Assembly (NCBI RefSeq): GCF_000424265.1
Contig: NZ_AUJO01000001.1
Coordinates: 1 to 64,000, forward strand
DNA length: 64,000 nucleotides
Direction: 5' to 3'
Source: Butyrivibrio sp. WCD3002
GTDB taxonomy: Bacteria; Bacillota; Clostridia; Lachnospirales; Lachnospiraceae
The first letter of the stretch is position 1, and each line of letters starts with the position of its first letter. Under the pieces are notes generated by a model. That model was not told the origin of the DNA. It worked only from the letters and a program-made list of their open reading frames with translations, and made no database searches. Position numbers and translations under genes: made by a program. This document shows, piece by piece, positions 26,873 to 35,006 of the stretch.

Positions 26873-27142
26873 GCCTGCCTGTATCTGCGGTTTGCCTTTT
26901 TGGGGCAGACACTTTTGGAACTTTTTGCCTGCCCGTATTTGAGGTTTTTCTGTTTAAGGCAGGCATTTTTAGGGATGTTTGCCTGCTTAAATTTGCAATT
27001 TGCCTGTTTAGGGCAGGCATTTTTAGGGATGTTTGACTGCCCGTATTTGCGGTTTGACTGTTTATAGCAGAAAAATTAGCCGATATTTGCCTGCCCATTT
27101 AAGCAGTTTGTTCAATCGCGGCAGACAATTACGTTACGAATC
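26873..27142. repeat. 54-bp hairpin minisatellite, about 4.9 copies
   Basis: Units start at 26873, 26927, 26981, 27035 and 27089 (the last degenerate). Each of the first four is exactly 54 bp. The typical unit opens with GCCTGCCC and has GGGCAGGC about 22 bases later, a perfect 8-bp inverted repeat, followed by ATTTTTAGGGATGTTT. Because 54 is a multiple of three, frames stay open on both strands, but none has a ribosome binding site. I regard it as non-coding. The 80 bases before it show nothing. Confidence 0.85.
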
Positions 27143-27204
27143 CCAAATGGCACTTCAAATGTCAATTAAAGCACAAACAAACCGGAGCTTAGTGAAAGAA
27201 TGTT

Positions 27205-27270
27205 GGTACTTAGGCTGCATTCTTTGCGGCCTTAGTACCGCTACGTTTTTAACCGAGCGAGAGCGTCAGC
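27205..27270 (+). ncRNA. Structured intergenic element B, copy B2
   Basis: The main hairpin spans 27205-27239: GGTACT/AGTACC, a T-T mismatch, AGGCTGC/GCGGCCT and a seven-base loop. The same plan as B1 (6444) is kept with different paired bases. A GA-GC-GAGA-GC-GT module follows at 27255-27266. It lies about 55 bases upstream of the lacI promoter. Confidence 0.6.
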
Positions 27271-27323
27271 AGAGAGGAATATATATGTTTATAAAGCAGG
27301 CAGGAGACCCATTCACAAACTCC

Positions 27324-27372
27324 TTGACATTGTCAGGGAGTTTATTTTATCATGGAGTTGCAACCGGTTTCA
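27324..27372 (+). promoter_or_regulatory. lacI promoter and autoregulatory operator
   Basis: TTGACA at 27324-27329 and TTATCA at 27347-27352 (17-bp spacer) are followed at 27359-27372 by TGCAACCGGTTTCA. That sequence fits the LacI-family operator pattern TGNAANCGNTTNCA at every defined position. An operator over the start site implies self-repression. Confidence 0.7.
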
Positions 27373-27396
27373 AATTTCATGAAAGCGTGTGAAATT

Positions 27397-28440
27397 ATGG
27401 GAGCCATAGAGAATAAAAGCATCACAATTTATGATATTGCTCGTGAGGCGGGTGTTTCACCGGCCACTGTGTCGCGCGTTATGACAAACAGTGCTAACGT
27501 CCGCGCAGAGAAGAGAAACCGGGTTCTGCAGATAATCGAAAAGTATAACTTTAAGCCCAATGCACTCGCAAAGGGATTATCCGAGACCTCGACCAAATCA
27601 ATAGGAATAATCGCTGCTGACGTACGAAACCCTTTCTACGCCCAGCTTTTTGTTGCCTGCGAAGCAGCAGCTCAGAAGGCGGGATATACAGTTTCACTGT
27701 ACAACTCCTTTGGTATAACTGAGAACGAGATAGAGCAACTTGAGATGCTAAGACAGCAGAAGGTTGATGCTATTGTGCAGATCGGCGGACGAGTTGATGA
27801 TCTTGAAACAGACAGACATTACGGCGAAATCGTAAAGAAGCTTTCAGATACCGTGCCGCTTATAGTCACAGGTCGTCTTGATGAGAGTATTCCCAGCTAC
27901 AGCGTTGAAATTGACGCCAGAAGCGCCACAAGCCTTGTTATGGAGCATCTGCTTTCACTGGGACATACCAGAATAGCCATAGTTGGCGGACGTCCGGACG
28001 TAAGGTCATCATATGATAAGAAGGTCATCTATACAAATATTCTAAAAGAGCATGGAATAGAGGTGAATCCTGACTATATCGTGGATGGCAGCTACTCTAT
28101 AGAGGATGGCTATGATGCAATGAAGAAAATCATGCAGCTTCCCAAGCTCCCGACGGCGATCATTGCTATCAACGATTTCACAGCTGCCGGTGTTGTCCGT
28201 GCAATAGGAGACAGCGGGTATCGCATTCCTCAGGACTTCTCTGTGGCCAGCTTCGATAATACGTATATTTCAGAGGTTATGATCCCCAAGCTTACAAGCG
28301 TTGATTATAACTATGAGAGCTTTGGCAAATGCCTGATTGACACGGCCATAGCAGTTTCAAAGGGAGAAGAGGTTCCCCGCTGGCAGAGCGTAGAACCGAC
28401 TCTGGTGAAGCGTGAGAGCAGCGGGCCAAGCAGAGCCTGA
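27397..28440 (+). CDS. LacI-family transcription regulator
   Basis: A 347-residue sugar-responsive repressor. The LacI helix-turn-helix is at about residues 9-30 (TIYDIAREAGVSPATVSRVM) with the hinge helix near 50-65 (KPNALAKGLSE). A periplasmic-binding-protein-like effector domain follows from about 65 to 335. The frame is open back to 27352, but that region overlaps the predicted transcription start and operator, so the ATG at 27397 (beginning MGAIENKS) is chosen. Operators matching its family lie at its own promoter and on both sides of the ABC importer promoter. The inducer is probably a galactoside, by context. Confidence 0.9.
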   Translation: MGAIENKSITIYDIAREAGVSPATVSRVMTNSANVRAEKRNRVLQIIEKYNFKPNALAKGLSETSTKSIGIIAADVRNPFYAQLFVACEAAAQKAGYTVSLYNSFGITENEIEQLEMLRQQKVDAIVQIGGRVDDLETDRHYGEIVKKLSDTVPLIVTGRLDESIPSYSVEIDARSATSLVMEHLLSLGHTRIAIVGGRPDVRSSYDKKVIYTNILKEHGIEVNPDYIVDGSYSIEDGYDAMKKIMQLPKLPTAIIAINDFTAAGVVRAIGDSGYRIPQDFSVASFDNTYISEVMIPKLTSVDYNYESFGKCLIDTAIAVSKGEEVPRWQSVEPTLVKRESSGPSRA

Positions 28441-28473
28441 ACTTTCAGGAAACTGAAAATATGAAACAAGTTT

Positions 28474-28487
28474 TGAAACGCATTTCA
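28474..28487 (+). promoter_or_regulatory. Possible auxiliary LacI-type operator
   Basis: TGAAACGCATTTCA is nearly palindromic and resembles the LacI pattern but lacks the central CCGG of the other three sites. It lies 124 bp upstream of operator O1, where a looping site could act. Confidence 0.35.
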
Positions 28488-28550
28488 TAGTATATGAACA
28501 AAATATTAACGATAAAAGAATATAAAATGAACAGAAAAGGTCAATAGTTA

Positions 28551-28579
28551 AGAGGTGCTAATTCGCAGCACCTCTTTTT
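28551..28579 (+). terminator. Terminator of lacI
   Basis: AGAGGTGCT / AGCACCTCT stem (9 bp) ending in TTTTT. Confidence 0.85.
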
Positions 28580-28597
28580 GTACATATTCAACAAATT

Positions 28598-28670
28598 TGA
28601 ATCCGGTTTCAAAATATTCATTGACGATATGACAGCACTATGTTTAAATAAAATTATGAAACCGGTTGCA
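28598..28670 (+). promoter_or_regulatory. ABC importer promoter with two LacI operators
   Basis: Operator O1 TGAATCCGGTTTCA (28598-28611, one deviation from the LacI pattern) and O2 TGAAACCGGTTGCA (28657-28670, full match) flank a promoter. The promoter is TTGACG at 28621-28626, a 17-bp spacer and TTAAAT at 28644-28649. Confidence 0.7.
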
Positions 28671-28718
28671 AATTGGTTAAAATAACAACGTTCAATACGT
28701 AAAGGGAAGTGGATTTAG

Positions 28719-29678
28719 ATGAGTAAATCAAATAGCGCGGAAGCGAAAGCAGTTCCGCACAAAAAGAGAGGATTTATCGGCAACATAATAAAGTACAGAA
28801 CTTTGATTCTGATGTGTATACCGGCAATTGTTTTCTTCTTCATGTTTAGTTACATGCCTCTGCCGGGTATATGGGTTGCATTTGTTAAATATAACTACGG
28901 TAAGGGAATATTCGGAAGTAAATTCATAGGACTTGCGAATTTCGAATTCCTTACATCATCCGGAAAGCTCTGGTCACTGACTAAGAACACAATTCTTTAT
29001 AACCTGGCTTTCATTATCCTGGGTAATGTGCTTGCGATCATCATGGCTATTCTTCTTAACGAGATGCAGGCAAAGCTGTTTAAGAAGGTTTCTCAGACAA
29101 TGATGTTCCTTCCTTACTTCATTTCACAGGTTCTTGTAGGAGTTCTGGTATTCAACCTTCTGAACTACGATACAGGATTTGTAAACGGAATACTTGAAGT
29201 TTTGGGAATGGAAAAATGGCAGCCTTACGCTGATCCGAATGTATGGCCGGTACTTTTGGTTATCATTTATCTCTGGCAGCAGACAGGTTATAACTCAGTA
29301 GTTTACTTCGCAGCTATTTGCGGAATAGATGCAGAAATCATAGAGGCATCCAAGGTTGACGGAGCTAACGCGTTCCAGAGAATCAGATACATCATTCTTC
29401 CGAGCCTTAAGCCTACGATCATTATCCTGCTCCTGTTCGCACTTGGCGGAATCGTAAAGGGTAACTTCGGTCTGTTCTACAACATAGTAGGAACAAACTC
29501 ACTGCTCTATGATACGACAGATATCATCGAGACCTTCGTTTACAGAGCTACAATGACAGACTTCAACTTCTCAACAGCTTCGGCAGTTGGTCTTTATCAG
29601 TCACTAGTTGGATTTGTAATCGTTATGGTAGTTAACGGGGTTATCAAGAAGATCGATCCTGAATATTCACTGTTTTGA
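28719..29678 (+). CDS. ABC sugar importer permease, LplB type
   Basis: A 319-residue inner-membrane permease of the polysaccharide/oligosaccharide ABC class (LplB-like). It has six predicted membrane helices. A visible EAA-type loop for the ATPase (ASKVDGANAFQRIRYIILPS) sits near residue 210. The start fits MSKSNSAEAK with GGGAAG upstream. It is the first gene of an operon with the YtcP-type permease and a lipoprotein. No ATP-binding subunit is encoded here; such importers usually borrow a shared MsmK-like ATPase. Substrate is probably a galactose-containing oligosaccharide, inferred from the adjacent GH27 and GH35. Confidence 0.9.
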   Translation: MSKSNSAEAKAVPHKKRGFIGNIIKYRTLILMCIPAIVFFFMFSYMPLPGIWVAFVKYNYGKGIFGSKFIGLANFEFLTSSGKLWSLTKNTILYNLAFIILGNVLAIIMAILLNEMQAKLFKKVSQTMMFLPYFISQVLVGVLVFNLLNYDTGFVNGILEVLGMEKWQPYADPNVWPVLLVIIYLWQQTGYNSVVYFAAICGIDAEIIEASKVDGANAFQRIRYIILPSLKPTIIILLLFALGGIVKGNFGLFYNIVGTNSLLYDTTDIIETFVYRATMTDFNFSTASAVGLYQSLVGFVIVMVVNGVIKKIDPEYSLF

Positions 29679-29692
29679 TTGGGAGCATAAAA

Positions 29693-30619
29693 ATGGCTAA
29701 GACAAAAGATTTAGATTTAATGGAAAGCGGAGCCAAGGTAAAAATTGGTGCGACCGATATGGTTGTCCGCGGAATAGGTTATTTCCTTACAACCTTTTAC
29801 GCACTGGCCTGCATTTTTCCTTTCCTTATAATTCTGGCATCAAGCTTTACTTCAGAGAATTACATAAGACTTCACGGAGTTCAGCTTGTGCCCCACGAGT
29901 TTACATTTAAAGCATACGAGATGGTTACAAAGAGCGGACTCATTTGGAAGTCATACGCACTTACAATCACCATGACGCTGGTTGGAACAGGTGTAGGACT
30001 TGCAATCATCTCAATGACAGGATATGCGCTTCAGCGTAAGGATTTCCCTTTCAGAAACGCGATTTCCTTCTATATTTACTTTACAAGCCTTTTCTCAGCA
30101 GGTCTTGCACCTTACTACCTGCTGATGACTCAGACATATCACTTAAAGGACAGCTACTTCGCAGTACTTCTTCCTTTGATGATGTCACCCTGGCTGATCA
30201 TTCTCATGAAGAACTTCGTTAAGCAGATTCCTCACGAGATTACAGAGTCGGGAAAAATCGACGGAGCAGGAGATATGGTTATTTTCGTAAGACTGGTTCT
30301 TCCGATGCTTAAGCCGGCGCTTGCAACAATCGGACTTTTCCTTGCACTTGGTTATTGGAATGAGTGGTATCAGTCATCACTTTTCCTTTCAAGTAAGGTA
30401 GACGTAAAGCCACTTCAGTACAGCCTTTACGAAATTGTTAATAAGACCCAGGCCCTTAAGCAGTCAGTAGCAGGACAGTATATTTCACTTACCGATCTGC
30501 CTACAGAGACTGTAAAGATGGCAAACGCAATGCTTGCAACGGGACCTATCGTACTTCTTTATCCGTTTGTACAGAAATACTTCATCGGCGGTATCACGGT
30601 AGGAGCTGTTAAAGGTTAA
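29693..30619 (+). CDS. ABC sugar importer permease, YtcP type
   Basis: A 308-residue permease, partner of the LplB-type gene. It has six predicted membrane segments and an EAA loop (ESGKIDGAGDMVIFVRLVLP) near residue 200. It ends with the family motif PFVQKYFIGGITVGAVKG. A TTG six codons upstream overlaps the previous stop; the ATG at 29693, seven bases after GGGAG, is preferred. The 62 bases to the lipoprotein gene hold a small hairpin, ACTCG-AAA-CGAGT, which may shield or separate the abundant binding-protein mRNA. Confidence 0.9.
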   Translation: MAKTKDLDLMESGAKVKIGATDMVVRGIGYFLTTFYALACIFPFLIILASSFTSENYIRLHGVQLVPHEFTFKAYEMVTKSGLIWKSYALTITMTLVGTGVGLAIISMTGYALQRKDFPFRNAISFYIYFTSLFSAGLAPYYLLMTQTYHLKDSYFAVLLPLMMSPWLIILMKNFVKQIPHEITESGKIDGAGDMVIFVRLVLPMLKPALATIGLFLALGYWNEWYQSSLFLSSKVDVKPLQYSLYEIVNKTQALKQSVAGQYISLTDLPTETVKMANAMLATGPIVLLYPFVQKYFIGGITVGAVKG

Positions 30620-30681
30620 CTGATCTTTACTCGAAACGAGTTCAGATATACACTATTCATTTTTAATAGGAGGGATTTGAA

Positions 30682-32382
30682 ATGAAAAAAAAGGTATTGT
30701 CAGTTTTACTGAGTACTGCAATGGTATTCTCACTGGCTGCCTGTGGTGGTTCATCAAACAGTGGTGATAGCGCTGCAGACAAGACAGAGGCTACCACAGA
30801 AACAGCTGCAGAAGATACCGCTGCAGCAGAGACAGCTGAGTCAACAGAAGAAACAACAGAAGAGGCAGGCGAGGCTACAGAGGCAGCTGCATCTGATATT
30901 GATACTTCTGAGCACGTAGTTATCAACTACATGACAACAGGTGACAGACCTGATGGAAAGTCTGCTGAGCGTCTTGATGAGATGCTTGCAAAGCTCAATG
31001 AGATCCTCACCGAGAAGGTTAACGCTGAGCTTCAGATCTACTACATTGAGTGGACAGATTATCTTGCAAACTACAACCTTACACTTGCACAGATGGATGG
31101 TTCTGTAGACCTTGTTGGTACAGCATCTGACTGGCTTGATGCATGGCCGAATGCAAAGAACGGCGCTTTCCTTGCACTTTCAGAGGATATGCTTAAGACA
31201 TATGCTCCCAAGACATGGGCTAGCGTACCTGCTGACCACTGGGATATGTGTAAGTATGACGGTGACATCTATCTGATTCCCGAAGATAACTATGCACAGT
31301 GGACAAACCACGGATTCATCTATCGTCTTGACTGGGCTAAGGATGCAGGTCTTGCTGATGGCGTACACAGCTGGGAAGACCTTACAACATACTTCAGATA
31401 TGTAAAAGAGAATCATCCTGAACTCAAGGCTGTTTGGGATTCAGACGGAACACAGTATGCACAGATGGCTAACGGCTGGATTGCTTCACACACTAACTTC
31501 GTAGCTATCGATGGTCTTGCAACAGGCGCTCTTTGGGGTGGCACAAAGGATGACCTTTACACAGTTGTTACACCTGTTATGACAGAGACAGACTCACTTG
31601 TTGAGTATGCAAAGATGATGAAGGAGTGGGATGAGATCGGTGTATGGCCTACAGACGTTCTTAACAACACATCTTCACAGAACAGAGATGAGTACCGTGT
31701 AGGTCAGGTTGCAGCTGAGCAGCACCACACACAGACATGGACAGACCTTTGCTCTGCAACAGAAGCTAACACAATTTATGCTGATGATGAGAAGGCTGAG
31801 TCAGGCTTCTTCTACTTCGGCGAAGAGACAGACAACGTAGTTGCACTTTCAATCACACACGGTGCTATGGCAGTTTCTGCAGCATCTGAGCACCCTGAGA
31901 GAGCTCTTATGGTTTATGACCTTATCAGAAACGACCCTGAGTGCTACAAGCTCTTCAACTATGGTATCGAAGGCGTTTCATATGAGATCAACGATGAAGG
32001 TCTCAGAACAACTCCTGAGGGATATGATTCAGCAACAGACAACATCAATGGTATGACAAACTACTGGTGGGGACGTAACGACGATATCGAGATCAGAGAT
32101 GCAACACGTAACTGGGATAAGATCGACGAGCTCTATGCTAAGTATGACAAGGTTAAGATTGACTATCCTTATGGACAGTTCGTACCTGATGTAGATGCTA
32201 TCCAGGCTAAGATTGATAACTGTAACGAAGTTTACACAAACTACATGAAGCAGATCTCATTCGGTAAGTACACAGGTACTGCTGAGGAAATCGTAGCTGA
32301 GATGCAGGATGCTCTTGCACAGGCAGGTATCGCAGATGTAGCTGCTGAACTTCAGACACAGATGGATGCACTCTATAAGTAA
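30682..32382 (+). CDS. Solute-binding lipoprotein of sugar ABC importer
   Basis: A 566-residue extracellular binding lipoprotein that delivers the sugar to the two permeases. The signal peptide ends in the lipobox LAACGG with Cys21 as lipid anchor. It is followed by a Thr/Glu/Ala-rich spacer (about 25-75) and then a large type-1 extracellular binding fold. Its length matches the LplA-type binding proteins that pair with LplB/YtcP permeases. AGGAGGG precedes the ATG. Codon bias is stronger than in the permeases, so it is probably the most abundant product of the operon. Element A2 begins directly after its stop codon, followed by a terminator. Confidence 0.92.
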   Translation: MKKKVLSVLLSTAMVFSLAACGGSSNSGDSAADKTEATTETAAEDTAAAETAESTEETTEEAGEATEAAASDIDTSEHVVINYMTTGDRPDGKSAERLDEMLAKLNEILTEKVNAELQIYYIEWTDYLANYNLTLAQMDGSVDLVGTASDWLDAWPNAKNGAFLALSEDMLKTYAPKTWASVPADHWDMCKYDGDIYLIPEDNYAQWTNHGFIYRLDWAKDAGLADGVHSWEDLTTYFRYVKENHPELKAVWDSDGTQYAQMANGWIASHTNFVAIDGLATGALWGGTKDDLYTVVTPVMTETDSLVEYAKMMKEWDEIGVWPTDVLNNTSSQNRDEYRVGQVAAEQHHTQTWTDLCSATEANTIYADDEKAESGFFYFGEETDNVVALSITHGAMAVSAASEHPERALMVYDLIRNDPECYKLFNYGIEGVSYEINDEGLRTTPEGYDSATDNINGMTNYWWGRNDDIEIRDATRNWDKIDELYAKYDKVKIDYPYGQFVPDVDAIQAKIDNCNEVYTNYMKQISFGKYTGTAEEIVAEMQDALAQAGIADVAAELQTQMDALYK

Positions 32383-32453
32383 TCACCTGGCGCGATTCTT
32401 TCGAGCTTAGTGTACTACTTAGTTCTGGCGAATGCGAAGCATGAGAGCAGAAC
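32383..32453 (+). ncRNA. Structured intergenic element A, copy A2
   Basis: It begins at the base after the stop codon, as A1 does after pgk. Hairpin 2 (32422-32453) pairs GTTCTG/CAGAAC where A1 has GTTCGA/TCGAAC. Both flank tandem G-A pairs; here the inner stem is ATGC/GCAT with loop GAA. Hairpin 1 (32384-32412) is weaker than in A1. The linker TGTACTACTTA is unchanged. Confidence 0.6.
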
Positions 32454-32477
32454 ACTACTTGATACATTAAATCAAAA

Positions 32478-32517
32478 GGGAATACCGGTATACCATAGCT
32501 GGTATTCCCCTTTTTTT
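32478..32517 (+). terminator. Terminator between binding protein and GH35
   Basis: GGGAATACC / GGTATTCCC stem, then C and seven T. Only 22 bases separate the T-run from the GH35 start codon, so GH35 either depends on read-through or has a promoter I could not see. Confidence 0.8.
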
Positions 32518-32539
32518 AATGAATAGGAATTATTAAATT

Positions 32540-34342
32540 ATGAGTAGATTTCAAATAAAAGACAAGTTTTACCTTGATGGAGAACCATTTAAGATAATTT
32601 CAGGATCTTTTCACTATTTTCGTACTGTCCCAGAGTATTGGAGAGACAGATTATTAAAATTGAAAGCAATGGGTGGAAACACCGTTGAGACATATATTCC
32701 GTGGAACATGCATGAGCCTAAAAGAGGCGAATTCAACTTTGAAGGAATGCTGGACCTTGAGAGCTTCATAAAGCTTACCGATGAGGTTGGCCTTAAGCTG
32801 ATACTTCGTCCCTCGCCCTACATCTGTGCAGAGTGGGAATTTGGCGGACTTCCGGCTTGGCTTTTAAAGGAAGACGGCATGAGGCTCAGGGTTAATTACG
32901 AGCCCTTCATGAAGGAAGTTGAAGCCTATTATGATGTTCTGATGCCCATCATCACAAAGTATCAGATTGATAACGGCGGCAACGTGATCCTGATGCAGAT
33001 TGAAAATGAGTATGGCTATTATGCAAACGATAAGAGCTATATGCAGCGCATGATGGATATCATGAAAAAGCACGGCGTCACAGTACCTCTTATTACCAGT
33101 GATGGACCTTTCCCGGAGAACCTGAACGGCGGTTCTATAGAAGGTGCACATCCCACAGGAAACTTTGGATCAAGAACAGAAGAGCGCTTTAAGGTGCTTG
33201 AAAACTATACTAATGGCGGCCCTCTTATGTGTGCTGAGTTCTGGGTTGGCTGGTTTGACCACTGGGGAAACGGTGGTCACATGACCGGTAATCTGGAAGA
33301 GAGCGTAAGAGATCTTGATAAGATGCTTGAGCTTGGTAACGTCAATATTTACATGTTCGAGGGTGGTACAAACTTTGGCTTCATGAACGGATCTAACTAC
33401 TACGACGAGCTTACCCCGGATGTTACAAGCTATGACTACGACGGAATCCTTACAGAGGATGGTCAGATCACAGAGAAATATCGCAGATATAAGGAAGTAA
33501 TTTCCAAATATACAGAGATCCCCGAGGTTCCCGAGCTTTCAGAATCAGTCATAAAAAGAGGTGCCTACGGCGAGCTTAAGTGCGAGGAAAAGGTTAGTCT
33601 TTTCTCTGTACTTGATGACATCAGTAAAAAAACAAGCAGTGTATATCCTGTCAGCATGGAAAAGCTTGATCAGAACTACGGATATATACTTTACCATTCT
33701 ACTCTTGAAACTGAGGATGCTATTGCTAAGATCCGTCTTTGGGATACTGCGGACAGGGCAAATATCCTTGTGGACAAAAAGCCTCTTATAACACTTTACG
33801 ACCTTGAGCTTGCAAAAGAGGCAGAAATCCTTACGGATGAGGAAATCGCAAAGGCTATGGCACTTCCTTTGGAGGAGCAGATGAAGCTTTCCCAGAGAGG
33901 TAAGGATCTTGATATTCTTGTTGAGAACATGGGAAGAGTTAATTTTGGCCCCCGAATGGAGCATCAGAGAAAGGGTATTGGTCAATGCGTTCAGATAAAC
34001 GGCCACATGCACAATAACTGGGATATGTATACACTTCCTCTTGATAACATAGATAAGGTAGACTTCTCCAAGGATTATATCGAGGGCACACCTGCATTCT
34101 ACAAATTTACCTTTGAAGCAGATGAGTGCACCGACACCTTCCTTGATTTTGAGGGCTGGGGCAAGGGCTGCGCCTTCTTAAACGGCTTCAACCTTGGAAG
34201 ATATTGGGAGATTGGTCCTCAGAAGAGACTTTATATCCCGGCACCCCTTATCAAAAAGGGAAAGAACGAGATAATCATGTTTGAGACTGAGGGTAAGGTT
34301 AAAGATATCATCACTCTTAAGGATGAGCCGGATATAGGCTGA
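32540..34342 (+). CDS. GH35 beta-galactosidase
   Basis: A 600-residue intracellular beta-galactosidase of glycoside hydrolase family 35, removing terminal beta-galactose from imported oligosaccharides. The barrel starts with FYLDGEPFKIISGSFHYFR. Acid/base Glu157 is in MQIENEYGYY and nucleophile Glu233 in MCAEFWVGWFDHWG. The C-terminal beta-sandwich domains end with FDLG-like folds (FLNGFNLGRYWEIGPQKRLY). It has no signal peptide. Together with the GH27 alpha-galactosidase and the LplB/YtcP importer, it completes a pathway for mixed alpha/beta galactosides. Length is typical for the family. Confidence 0.95.
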   Translation: MSRFQIKDKFYLDGEPFKIISGSFHYFRTVPEYWRDRLLKLKAMGGNTVETYIPWNMHEPKRGEFNFEGMLDLESFIKLTDEVGLKLILRPSPYICAEWEFGGLPAWLLKEDGMRLRVNYEPFMKEVEAYYDVLMPIITKYQIDNGGNVILMQIENEYGYYANDKSYMQRMMDIMKKHGVTVPLITSDGPFPENLNGGSIEGAHPTGNFGSRTEERFKVLENYTNGGPLMCAEFWVGWFDHWGNGGHMTGNLEESVRDLDKMLELGNVNIYMFEGGTNFGFMNGSNYYDELTPDVTSYDYDGILTEDGQITEKYRRYKEVISKYTEIPEVPELSESVIKRGAYGELKCEEKVSLFSVLDDISKKTSSVYPVSMEKLDQNYGYILYHSTLETEDAIAKIRLWDTADRANILVDKKPLITLYDLELAKEAEILTDEEIAKAMALPLEEQMKLSQRGKDLDILVENMGRVNFGPRMEHQRKGIGQCVQINGHMHNNWDMYTLPLDNIDKVDFSKDYIEGTPAFYKFTFEADECTDTFLDFEGWGKGCAFLNGFNLGRYWEIGPQKRLYIPAPLIKKGKNEIIMFETEGKVKDIITLKDEPDIG

Positions 34343-34362
34343 TATTATGAAAAGAATTAGCG

Positions 34363-34399
34363 GACAGGCTTTGAACAATTCAGAGCTTGTCTGTTTTTT
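34363..34399 (+). terminator. Terminator after GH35
   Basis: A 13-bp stem with two G-T pairs (GACAGGCTTTGAA / TTCAGAGCTTGTC), loop CAA, then TGTTTTTT. Confidence 0.8.
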
Positions 34400-34464
34400 C
34401 ATTTCATGGATAAACTGTGAAATCCTATTTAAAGATAGTATTAGCCATACATTCAGTGTTATTA

Positions 34465-34494
34465 TTGTTAATGACTTAATCACTTTACTTAAAT
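34465..34494 (+). promoter_or_regulatory. Possible promoter of msrC-nadE
   Basis: TTGTTA at 34465-34470 and TTAAAT at 34489-34494 with an 18-bp spacer. Confidence 0.4.
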
Positions 34495-34515
34495 GGCGAA
34501 AGGAATACTTACATA

Positions 34516-34989
34516 ATGGCAGAATTAACACAGAGAACAGATTATGATTTACTGGCACTGCAGGCTAAAGGAATGCTGGAGGAGGAGCCCTGGTACACAG
34601 CTGCCATGAGCAATCTCTCCGCACTTATAATGGATACAATGGAAAAGCTCAACTGGGCCGGCTTCTATATAATGAGAGACGGAAGGCTTGTGGTTGGCCC
34701 CTTTCAGGGAAAACCTGCCTGCATACATATTGCGGTAGGAAAGGGAGTTTGCGGAACCGCGGTAGCTGAAGATAAGCTGCAGCTTGTTCCCGATGTGCAT
34801 CAGTTCCCGGGACACATTGCCTGCGACAGCGCATCGGAGTCAGAAATCGTTGTGCCGATCCATCATAACGGAGAGATCGTTGCCGTTCTTGATATCGACA
34901 GCCCCATAAAAGAGCGCTTTGATGAGACAGACGCAGAGGGACTTCAGAAATTCGTGCAGATAGTTGAAGAGAACATCAGCTGGGAATAA
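34516..34989 (+). CDS. msrC: Free methionine-(R)-sulfoxide reductase (GAF domain)
   Basis: A 157-residue single GAF-domain enzyme reducing free methionine-R-sulfoxide, a repair of oxidative damage. The three family cysteines are Cys69, Cys79 and Cys103. Their spacing of 10 and 24 matches that recalled for the E. coli enzyme (84, 94, 118). The signature VGKGVCGTA and a C-terminal VLDIDSP are present. AAAGGA precedes the ATG. It is followed 17 bases later by nadE, so the two are probably cotranscribed, though no functional tie is evident. Confidence 0.92.
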   Translation: MAELTQRTDYDLLALQAKGMLEEEPWYTAAMSNLSALIMDTMEKLNWAGFYIMRDGRLVVGPFQGKPACIHIAVGKGVCGTAVAEDKLQLVPDVHQFPGHIACDSASESEIVVPIHHNGEIVAVLDIDSPIKERFDETDAEGLQKFVQIVEENISWE

Positions 34990-35006
34990 TTAGGAGGAAA
35001 TTCACA

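Noticed and set aside
26835..27098. Open frames on both strands in the 54-bp repeat (up to 87 codons)
   Set aside because: The frames exist because the unit is a multiple of three. None has a ribosome binding site, and the hairpin is what the units have in common.
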